Assembly: GCA_022798155.1 (NCBI GenBank)
Contig: JAAWLY010000139.1
Location: 1 to 5,807 of the forward strand
Source: Lawsonibacter sp.
GTDB taxonomy: Bacteria > Bacillota > Clostridia > Oscillospirales > Oscillospiraceae
Length of the DNA: 5,807 nucleotides
Direction of reading: 5' to 3'
Shown: piece by piece, positions 1 to 5,041 of the stretch
How the letters are laid out: each line of letters begins with the position of its first letter
Position numbering within the stretch: position 1 is the first letter of the stretch
Program-made: the position numbers and the translations under genes
The notes under the pieces: model-generated
Database searches by the model: none
Told to the model about the DNA's origin: nothing
Seen by the model: the letters and a program-made list of their open reading frames with translations, nothing else

Positions 1-656
1 TTGTAGTAGACATAGGGGGAGTACTGCAAAAACCAGGGGGAGCCGTTGATGGTGATGGGGACGATGCGGTGATTCTGCCGGGCGGGGTGGTTGACCCGGC
101 CGGCGTAGCCCTCGTTCTCAGCGCACAGCTGGCACCGGGGGTAGGCGGAGGCGGGGAGGTTTTTCGCCGCCGCGATGGCCTTGGGGTCCTTCTCCGGCTT
201 GGACAGGTTGATGGTGATATCCAGCTCGCCGTATTCGGTGGGGGCCTTCCACTGCATATCCTTGGCAATGCGGTCCCGGCGGATGTAGTTGGTGTCCTGG
301 CTGAAGGCATAATACCAGTCGGTGGCCTTTTTTGGGTCCTCCTGATACAGGGCCTTGAACCGATGGATGACCTGTGCAGGGCGGGGGGTGAGCCGCCCCA
401 TGAGCTCGGTGTCGAACAGGTCCCGGTAGACCACCGAGTTTTCCGCCAGCACGCCCCGGGCGTGGGCATCGTTCAGCAGCTCATCCAGCACGGGGGCCAG
501 CTCAATGTCATAGTCCCAGCTCTCGCCGGACTCGGTATAGCCGTCCAGTTTCAGCACGTCTAAGATGGTATTGATGGCCCAGAGGATCTCATTTGGCAGG
601 ATGAGGCCCTTTTGCAGGCAATAAGCCACCAGTTTGGAAATGGCATTGTCGATCAT
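1..656 (-). CDS. galT: UDP-glucose--hexose-1-phosphate uridylyltransferase, class II (N-terminal part)
   Basis: GalT exchanges UMP between UDP-glucose and galactose-1-phosphate, giving UDP-galactose and glucose-1-phosphate, the second cytoplasmic step of the Leloir pathway. The reverse strand reads from ATG at 656 without a stop to the window edge: 218 complete codons of a family usually about 490-515 residues long, so the C-terminal half is outside. The protein begins MIDNAISKLVAYCLQKGLI. The most diagnostic stretch lies near residues 172-218: YPRCQLCAENEGYAGR, then NHPARQNHRIVP, then WFLQYSPYVYY. This closely resembles the Bacillus-type class II GalT as I remember it and differs from the class I enzyme of E. 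coli. C175 and C178 form a CxxC pair; H190 and H196 are in the conserved block. An AGGAGG site lies 7 nt before the ATG and overlaps the galK stop codon, so translation is probably coupled to galK. The reading frame is clean, with no sign of decay. Confidence 0.94.
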   Translation of the reverse strand, partial: MIDNAISKLVAYCLQKGLILPNEILWAINTILDVLKLDGYTESGESWDYDIELAPVLDELLNDAHARGVLAENSVVYRDLFDTELMGRLTPRPAQVIHRFKALYQEDPKKATDWYYAFSQDTNYIRRDRIAKDMQWKAPTEYGELDITINLSKPEKDPKAIAAAKNLPASAYPRCQLCAENEGYAGRVNHPARQNHRIVPITINGSPWFLQYSPYVYY

Positions 657-663
657 AGCAGTT

Positions 664-670
664 CCCTCCT
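664..670 (-). promoter_or_regulatory. galT ribosome-binding site overlapping the galK stop
   Basis: The minus strand reads TAAGGAGGGAACTGCTATG from 672 to 654. The last base of the galK TAA is the first base of AGGAGGG, and the spacing to the galT ATG is 7 nt. This arrangement favours translational coupling of galK and galT. Confidence 0.85.
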
Positions 671-1971
671 TATTCCGCCACCACACAGCCGCCCTGGGGG
701 CGGATGTGGAGCACATGGCACTTGCCCTGGCCCAGGAAGCGCTCCATCTCTCTTTGGAACGATTCCAACCGCTCCAAGGGAACGAAAGCCTGAATGGTTC
801 CGGCGAAGCCGCCGCCGTGAACCCGGACAGCTCCCTTTGTGTCCAGCACCCGTTCCGCCAGGCTCAGGGCCAGCGCTACCTCCTGATGACGGGTATAACC
901 AGTGGGAGTTATATTCTGGAGGCAGTGCCAGGAGGACAGACCAGACTCGGTAACCAGAGCAAGGAAGCTGTTAAAGTCCCCGCGGCGCAGAGCCGACACC
1001 TGGCTGACCACCCGAAGGTCATCGTTGTAGACGTGGATGGCGCGGAGCACGGCGCGGTCGCCGCATTCCAGGCGCAGCTGGGGCAGAGCGGCGTAAAATT
1101 CATAGACCGGAACCTCGCGCAGGACACTTTTCCCAAAATGGGAGCAGATGGTTTTCAGCTCCCTTGGCACCGCGGCATACTCGTCGGTCAGGTCAGCGTG
1201 GTCCGCGCCGCTGTCGATGATACATAGAGCGTGGCCAGACTTTGAGAAATCGTAGTCCACCCGCTCCACCACCGGACTGGCGGGGTCAGCGAAGTCGATG
1301 AACACCGCGCCCCCTACCGAGGAGCCCATCTGGTCCATCAGCCCGCAGGGCTTGCCGAAATAGACGTTCTCGGCGTACTGGCCGATCTTAGCAATGGTAA
1401 TTGCGTCCAGGGCGTCCCCGCAGCAGAAGTGGTTGAGGATATTGCCGATGAGGGTCTCGTAGGCGGCGGAGGAGCTGAGGCCGGAGCCGGAGAGGACGGT
1501 GGAGGTCACGCAGGCGTCGAAGCCGGAGAGGGTATATCCCAGCTCCTTCACCTTGGCGGCCACCCCCCGCACCAGGGCGGCGGAGGTGTTCTTCTCCTCC
1601 TCCCGGATGGACAGCTCGTCCAGGCTGATCTCCAGGGTGGGGTAACCCTCTGACTGAATGCGGATCAGGTTCAGGCCGTTGGGGGCGGCACAGGAGAGCA
1701 TGTCCATATCCACGCTGCCGCACAGCACCCGGCCGTGCTGGTGGTCGGTGTGGTTGCCGCCGATCTCGGTGCGGCCGGGGCCGCTGAACAGGGCGGCGGA
1801 GGCATCGGGAGCGGGAGAGAAGGTATCCATCAGGGACTGGACCACGCGGCAGGCCCGGGCGCGGGCCTTGTCAACGCTGGCCTGTGTGCCGTCCAGGGCG
1901 TACAGGGCGGCAAGGGCCTGGTCGTATTTTCCGGTGTGCAGAGAGTTGAGCAAAGCTGTGCAGGAGCTCAA
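670..1971 (-). CDS. galK: Galactokinase, long clostridial form
   Basis: GalK phosphorylates alpha-D-galactose at C1 with ATP, the first committed Leloir step, in the cytoplasm. The 433-residue protein shows the three GHMP-kinase motifs in order. The galactokinase signature is at 64-80 (GPGRTEIGGNHTDHQHG), the phosphate loop at 161-170 (SGSGLSSSAA), and the C-terminal glycine motif at 382-391 (VRVHGGGFAG). By alignment R67 is the catalytic arginine and D213 in GLMDQ the catalytic base. It exceeds E. coli GalK (382 residues) mainly through about 30 extra N-terminal residues, a feature I associate with clostridial homologues. The usual Glu of GEHTDY is Asn73 here, so sugar specificity is slightly less certain than family membership. 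Translation must start at TTG 1971-1969: an in-frame TGA lies three codons upstream, inside the ribosome-binding site GAGGTGA, and no ATG is placed suitably. galT follows after 13 nt; a strong promoter lies upstream at 2064-2092. Confidence 0.91.
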   Translation of the reverse strand: MSSCTALLNSLHTGKYDQALAALYALDGTQASVDKARARACRVVQSLMDTFSPAPDASAALFSGPGRTEIGGNHTDHQHGRVLCGSVDMDMLSCAAPNGLNLIRIQSEGYPTLEISLDELSIREEEKNTSAALVRGVAAKVKELGYTLSGFDACVTSTVLSGSGLSSSAAYETLIGNILNHFCCGDALDAITIAKIGQYAENVYFGKPCGLMDQMGSSVGGAVFIDFADPASPVVERVDYDFSKSGHALCIIDSGADHADLTDEYAAVPRELKTICSHFGKSVLREVPVYEFYAALPQLRLECGDRAVLRAIHVYNDDLRVVSQVSALRRGDFNSFLALVTESGLSSWHCLQNITPTGYTRHQEVALALSLAERVLDTKGAVRVHGGGFAGTIQAFVPLERLESFQREMERFLGQGKCHVLHIRPQGGCVVAE

Positions 1972-1977
1972 AGGACG

Positions 1978-1984
1978 TCACCTC
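1978..1984 (-). promoter_or_regulatory. Ribosome-binding site that fixes the galK TTG start
   Basis: On the minus strand this reads GAGGTGA, a 7-base perfect match to the anti-Shine-Dalgarno sequence, with 6 nt between it and TTG 1971-1969. Its last three bases are a TGA in frame with galK, which rules out any start further upstream. Confidence 0.85.
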
Positions 1985-2020
1985 TTTCTCAATGTTTGGC
2001 GGGGGCAGGCACCTATAAAA

Positions 2021-2040
2021 TGGAACTTCACAGCGTTTCA
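2021..2040. promoter_or_regulatory. Imperfect dyad in the galK leader, possible operator
   Basis: TGGAAC (2021-2026) and GTTTCA (2035-2040) are inverted copies matching at 5 of 6 positions, separated by 8 bp. The site lies about 17-37 nt inside the predicted galK transcript, where a bound repressor could block elongation. The right half, CGTTTCA, resembles a half-site of LacI-family operators, but the left half does not match well. Confidence 0.25.
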
Positions 2041-2063
2041 TCAGGGAGTGTGCGATTGCCTTG

Positions 2064-2092
2064 ATTATAACACGTTGATTCGGCAGGGGCAA
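2064..2092 (-). promoter_or_regulatory. Sigma-A-type promoter of galKT
   Basis: On the minus strand a perfect -10 box TATAAT (2069-2064) lies 17 bp from a -35 box TTGCCC (2092-2087, 4 of 6 bases matching TTGACA). Transcription should begin near 2057, giving galK a leader of about 85 nt. The box quality and exact spacing make this the best promoter in the window. The weaker -35 leaves room for an activator or simply moderate strength. Confidence 0.75.
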
Positions 2093-2134
2093 GATGTTCC
2101 GCTCCCTGGCTGAAGAAAAACAAAGTTTTTTCAT

Positions 2135-2150
2135 AATTCATCCAAGAATT
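2135..2150. promoter_or_regulatory. Dyad AATTC-N6-GAATT between the divergent promoters, possible operator
   Basis: The arms AATTC (2135-2139) and GAATT (2146-2150) are perfect inverted repeats around a 6-bp centre, 16 bp in all. The site lies upstream of the galKT -35 box and upstream of the candidate mglB promoter, a suitable place for a shared regulator. The local sequence is AT-rich, so a short dyad could arise by chance. Confidence 0.25.
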
Positions 2151-2178
2151 TTCTATCGTTTTTTCAAGCCGGAGCCTC

Positions 2179-2184
2179 TAAAAT
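2179..2184 (+). promoter_or_regulatory. Candidate -10 box for mglBAC
   Basis: TAAAAT matches the -10 consensus at 5 of 6 positions and would start transcription near 2191, about 60 nt before the mglB ATG. No good -35 box is found at 16-18 bp; only a T-rich run lies upstream. The promoter may depend on an activator, or the true one may be elsewhere, for example CATAAT at 2132-2137. Confidence 0.3.
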
Positions 2185-2251
2185 GTAACATGTAAGCTGA
2201 GCGTCCCGCCCGGCCTGCGAAAAAACCTATATTAATTAGGAGGAACAAAGA

Positions 2252-3316
2252 ATGAAGAAGACACTTGCGCTTGCTCTTGCTGTCGTGATGAGTCTTGGCC
2301 TGCTGGCCGGCTGCGGCCCCAAGGAGCCTGCCAACAACGGCGGCACCAGCAATCCCCCCAGCAGCGCCTCCCAGCCCCAGGGCGGCGCCAGCAGCATCCC
2401 CGACGCCCCCGCCGGCGGCGGCACCGTTGGCGTGTGCATCTATAAGTTCGACGACGCTTTCATGACCACCTACCGCAACGCCCTGCAGGAGATCTTGGAA
2501 GGCAAGGGCTACAAGGTCACCACCGTGGACGGCAACAACGACCAGTCCAAGCAGAACGAGCAGATCAACACCTTCATCACCCAGGGTGTGGACGCTCTGA
2601 TCATCAACCCCTGCATGACCTCCGCGGCTGACTCCATCATCGCCACCGTGAAGGCCGCCAACATTCCCACTGTGCTCATCAACCGCGAGCCCACCGCCGA
2701 GCAGATGGCCGCCTATGACAAGCTGGTCTATGTGGGCTGCGACGCCCGCCAGTCCGGCACCATGCAGGGCGAGCTGATCCTGGACACCCCCAACAAGGGC
2801 GACATCAACGGCGACGGCAAGATCTCCTATATCATGATCCAGGGCGACCCTGAGAACATCGACGCCCAGTACCGTACCGAGTTCTCCGTGAAGGCCCTCA
2901 CCGACGCCGGCATGGAAGTGGAAGAGCTGGACCTGCAGCGGGGCGATTGGGACCGCGAGAAGGGCCAGACCATCTGCGCCAACGACCTGGCCCAGTTCGG
3001 CGACCAGATCGAGGTTGTCTTCTGCAACAACGACGACATGGCCATCGGCGCCCTGCAGTCCATCCAGTCCGCCGGCCGCAAGGTCAACGAGGACATCTAC
3101 CTGGTGGGCGTTGACGCCCTGGACGCTGCCCTGAACGAGGTCAGCAACGGCAACATGACCGGCACCGTGCTCAACGACGCCGTGGGTCAGGCTACCGCCG
3201 CTGTGGAGCAGATGGAGGCCCTGCTGGGCGGCGCCACCTTCTCCTCCGGCAACCAGAGCGTGTATGTTGACTACGTGAAGGTCACTCCCGACAACGTGGG
3301 CGACTTCATGGGTTAA
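2252..3316 (+). CDS. mglB: Galactose/glucose-binding lipoprotein of an ABC importer
   Basis: This is the extracellular receptor that captures galactose or glucose and delivers it to MglC-MglA. The 354-residue protein opens with a lipoprotein signal (MKKTLALALAVVMSLGLLAGC; lipobox LLAGC, lipidated Cys21), then a Gly/Pro/Ser/Asn linker to about residue 57. The periplasmic-binding fold follows. Aligned from memory with E. coli MglB, most sugar contacts are kept: D68 and F70 in YKFDDAF, N144 in NREP, D204 and R208, W233, N260 in CNND, D288 in GVDAL, and N308 in GTVLND. The exception is Asn202, where E. coli has His152. The calcium loop is present (DINGDGK, D184/N186/D188, with E254 as the distant ligand). 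AGGAGG lies 8 nt before the ATG. As first gene of mglBAC it precedes a strong hairpin, consistent with higher expression than mglA and mglC. A role in galactose uptake is well supported by the divergent galKT; the glucose/galactose preference is not. Confidence 0.94.
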   Translation: MKKTLALALAVVMSLGLLAGCGPKEPANNGGTSNPPSSASQPQGGASSIPDAPAGGGTVGVCIYKFDDAFMTTYRNALQEILEGKGYKVTTVDGNNDQSKQNEQINTFITQGVDALIINPCMTSAADSIIATVKAANIPTVLINREPTAEQMAAYDKLVYVGCDARQSGTMQGELILDTPNKGDINGDGKISYIMIQGDPENIDAQYRTEFSVKALTDAGMEVEELDLQRGDWDREKGQTICANDLAQFGDQIEVVFCNNDDMAIGALQSIQSAGRKVNEDIYLVGVDALDAALNEVSNGNMTGTVLNDAVGQATAAVEQMEALLGGATFSSGNQSVYVDYVKVTPDNVGDFMG

Positions 3317-3343
3317 GAAAGCTGCAATAAGCGGTAACTCAAG

Positions 3344-3371
3344 GGGTGCGTGCGCAGGTGCGCACGCGCCC
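3344..3371 (+). terminator. GC-rich hairpin after mglB, likely attenuator or mRNA 3' stabiliser
   Basis: The arms GGGTGCGTGCGC (3344-3355) and GCGCACGCGCCC (3360-3371) form a 12-bp stem with a single T-G wobble, closed by the 4-base loop AGGT. The run that follows, TTCTTCATGG, is only moderately T-rich, so termination is probably partial. It starts 27 nt after the mglB stop. In binding-protein-first sugar ABC operons such hairpins commonly let the binding protein be made in excess over the ATPase and permease. Confidence 0.65.
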
Positions 3372-3388
3372 TTCTTCATGGAAGCTGT

Positions 3389-3466
3389 CTGTAGGGCGTG
3401 ACGACTGGGCACGCCGCCCTGGAGCGCATGGGAGAACCGGCGCGCCGGGGTCGTCGCACCCTACAG
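3389..3466. repeat. 78-bp imperfect palindromic element in the mglB-mglA gap
   Basis: The outer arms CTGTAGGGCGTGACGAC (3389-3405) and GTCGTCGCACCCTACAG (3450-3466) pair at 15 of 17 positions, plus one G-T wobble and one mismatch. After a small internal bulge, 3408-3416 pairs again with 3438-3446 (GGCACGCCG with CGGCGCGCC, one mismatch), leaving a loop near 3417-3437. The right inner arm lies within a perfect 12-bp palindrome, CCGGCGCGCCGG. It is separate from the attenuator at 3344-3371. The TGTAGGG/CCCTACA ends and non-coding setting suggest a dispersed miniature repeat of the REP or MITE kind, but only one copy is visible here, so mobility is inference. Confidence 0.6.
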
Positions 3467-3504
3467 CGAAGCCCTAAAGGGGGTTTCCATACTATAAGGA
3501 TGAG

Positions 3505-3510
3505 GGGGAG
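3505..3510 (+). promoter_or_regulatory. mglA ribosome-binding site supporting a TTG start
   Basis: GGGGAG (3505-3510), within AGGGGGAG, lies 7 nt before TTG 3518-3520. The competing in-frame ATG at 3500 has only AAGG directly abutting it and no spaced site. Confidence 0.6.
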
Positions 3511-3517
3511 AAGTGAT

Positions 3518-5026
3518 TTGTCAGAATATCGTTTGGAAATGCGTGGCGTGGTTAAGACATTCCCCGGCGTCAAGGCCCTGGACCACGCGCAGCTCAAGCT
3601 CCGCCCCGGCACCGTCCACGCCCTGATGGGAGAAAACGGCGCCGGCAAGTCCACGCTGATGAAGTGCATGTTTGGCATCTATCACATGGACGAGGGCGAA
3701 GTGGTCTACGAGGGGGAAAAGGTGTCCATCAACGGACCCCTGGACGCCCTGCACCGGGGCATCGCCATGGTGCACCAGGAGCTCCAGCCCATCCCGGAGC
3801 GCAGCATCGGCGAGAACATCTATGTGGGCCGCTACCCCACCAAGAGGCTGGGCCCCATTGTCACCATCGACCACGACAAGATGTATGAGGACGCCGCCCG
3901 GGTGCTGAAGGAGGTCCACCTCAACTATGACCCCAGGGCCAAGCTGGGCACCCTCAGCGTGTCCCAGATGCAGCTGGTGGAGATCGCCAAGGCGGTGTCC
4001 GCCGACTGTAAGGTGCTGATCCTGGACGAGCCCACCTCCTCCCTCACCGCCGCCGAGGTGGAGGCCCTGTTCACCATCGTCAACGAGCTGCGCGGCAAGG
4101 GCGTCTCCATCGTCTATATCTCCCACAAGATGGACGAGATCCTCCGCATCAGCGACGAGGTCACCATCATGCGCGACGGCCAGTACGTGGGCACCTGGGA
4201 CGCCAAAGGCCTGACCACCGACTTCATTATTACAAAAATGGTGGGCCGGGAGCTGTCCAACCTCTACCCCCAGCGCACCAACGTCCCCGGCGAAGCCGTC
4301 TTCCAGGTGGAGGACTTCACCTCCATCAACCCCAAGAGCTTCCGCCACGCCACCTTCTCTGTCCGCAAGGGGGAGATCCTGGGGGTGGCCGGACTGGTGG
4401 GGGCCCAGCGCACTGAGCTGATGGAGGGCCTGTTCGGCCTGCGGTGCCACAGCGCAGGCCGGATCATCTACAAGGGCAAGGAGCTGACCATCAGCCAGCC
4501 CAAGGACGCCATTAAAAACGGCATCGCCCTGCTCACCGAGGACCGCCGAGCCACCGGCATCCTGGGGGTGCTGTCCATCGCGGACAACGTGTCCATCGCC
4601 TCCCTGAACCAGTACCTCATCGGCGGCATGATGCTGGACGACGGCAAGATCGAAAAGCTGGTGCAGGACAACGTGGCCAAGCTGTCCATCAAGACGCCCT
4701 CCTCCAAGACCCAGATCCAGTCCCTGTCCGGCGGCAACCAGCAGAAGGTGCTCATCAGCCGCTGGCTGGCCAACGACCCGGACGTGTTTATCATGGATGA
4801 GCCCACCCGCGGCATCGATGTGGGCGCGAAATATGAGATATACTGCATCATCGCCGAGTTGGCCAAGCAGGGCAAGAGCATTATCATGATCTCCTCCGAG
4901 ATGAGCGAGCTGATCGGCATGGCCGACCGGATCATGGTCATGTGCGACGGCCGGGTCACCGGCTTCATCGACGGCAAGGACGCCAATCAGGAGAATATCA
5001 TGGCCCTGGCCACCCAATTTGAGTAA
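3518..5026 (+). CDS. mglA: Galactose/methylgalactoside import ATP-binding protein
   Basis: MglA is the cytoplasmic double ATPase that powers sugar import through MglC. With the TTG start it has 502 residues, close to the usual 506, and begins MSEYRLEMRGVVKTFPGVKA. Domain 1 is complete: Walker A GENGAGKST (38-46), Q-loop Q87, signature LSVSQMQ (146-152), Walker B LILDEPT (D170, E171), switch H203. Domain 2 is the asymmetric type usual for carbohydrate-uptake ATPases: the Walker A position is degenerate (GLVGAQRTE, 292-300), while LSGGNQQ (403-409) and the Walker B FIMDEPTRGID (D427, E428) are intact, and Ser replaces the switch His in MISSEM. The TTG is chosen because the MSEYxLEM opening matches MglA-type proteins, a GGAG site is well spaced, and the longer open frame back to 3398 would translate through the palindromic element. 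An ATG at 3500, six codons upstream, is the alternative. The stop overlaps the mglC ribosome-binding site. Confidence 0.94.
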   Translation: MSEYRLEMRGVVKTFPGVKALDHAQLKLRPGTVHALMGENGAGKSTLMKCMFGIYHMDEGEVVYEGEKVSINGPLDALHRGIAMVHQELQPIPERSIGENIYVGRYPTKRLGPIVTIDHDKMYEDAARVLKEVHLNYDPRAKLGTLSVSQMQLVEIAKAVSADCKVLILDEPTSSLTAAEVEALFTIVNELRGKGVSIVYISHKMDEILRISDEVTIMRDGQYVGTWDAKGLTTDFIITKMVGRELSNLYPQRTNVPGEAVFQVEDFTSINPKSFRHATFSVRKGEILGVAGLVGAQRTELMEGLFGLRCHSAGRIIYKGKELTISQPKDAIKNGIALLTEDRRATGILGVLSIADNVSIASLNQYLIGGMMLDDGKIEKLVQDNVAKLSIKTPSSKTQIQSLSGGNQQKVLISRWLANDPDVFIMDEPTRGIDVGAKYEIYCIIAELAKQGKSIIMISSEMSELIGMADRIMVMCDGRVTGFIDGKDANQENIMALATQFE

Positions 5027-5031
5027 GGAGG
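5025..5031 (+). promoter_or_regulatory. mglC ribosome-binding site overlapping the mglA stop
   Basis: The TAA stop of mglA (5024-5026) runs directly into AAGGAGG (5025-5031), 10 nt before the mglC ATG at 5042. The same stop-into-Shine-Dalgarno layout occurs at galK-galT and points to coupled translation of the ATPase and its permease. Confidence 0.85.
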
Positions 5032-5041
5032 AGAGAAAATC

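Larger units (their letters stand above)
1972..2251. other. Divergent intergenic control region between galK and mglB
   Basis: This 280-bp AT-rich stretch separates the two divergent operons and contains no credible gene. It holds, from left to right, the galK ribosome-binding site, an imperfect dyad in the galK leader (2021-2040), the galKT promoter (2064-2092), a second dyad (2135-2150), a weak plus-strand promoter candidate around 2179-2184, and the mglB ribosome-binding site AGGAGG at 2238-2243. Any factor coordinating import and catabolism of galactose would most economically bind here. Confidence 0.8.

Noticed and set aside
69..563. A 164-codon plus-strand frame at the left end
   Set aside because: It lies wholly antisense to galT, whose protein sequence is clearly conserved in the other strand.
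2028..2041. Possible catabolite-repression (cre) site TCACAGCGTTTCAT
   Set aside because: It has the central CG and CGTTTC core but misses several conserved outer bases, including the TG and CA ends, so it does not reach a level I would call.
2111..2132. A/T-rich inverted repeat GAAAAAC-AAA-GTTTTTTC resembling a terminator
   Set aside because: The stem is almost all A-T, and both flanking genes point away from it, so no transcript is expected to end here.
1871..2134. An 87-codon minus-strand frame overlapping the galK start and its promoter
   Set aside because: It begins upstream of the galKT promoter and runs out of frame into galK. It has no good ribosome-binding site and no family resemblance.
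2226..2240. Possible hairpin CCTA...TAGG that would cover the mglB ribosome-binding site
   Set aside because: Only four base pairs across a 7-base AT loop; too weak for a regulatory switch.
2153..3412. A 419-codon open frame on the minus strand opposite mglB
   Set aside because: It mirrors mglB in the opposite phase, and its translation is a Val/Gly/His/Leu-rich low-complexity product. It results from the strong GC bias at third positions of mglB codons.
3493..3498. TATAAG just before mglA as an internal promoter
   Set aside because: The -10-like box has no -35 partner at 16-18 bp, and the box is almost adjacent to the ribosome-binding site.
4387..4420. Loss of Walker A Lys in the second MglA domain as evidence of damage
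   Set aside because: GLVGAQRTE is the normal degenerate form in carbohydrate-uptake ATPases of this family; the first domain is complete.
3521..5017. A 498-codon open frame on the minus strand opposite mglA
   Set aside because: It is the antisense shadow of a clearly conserved ATPase gene, with no recognisable domain and an unnatural composition rich in Gly, His, Asp and Val.
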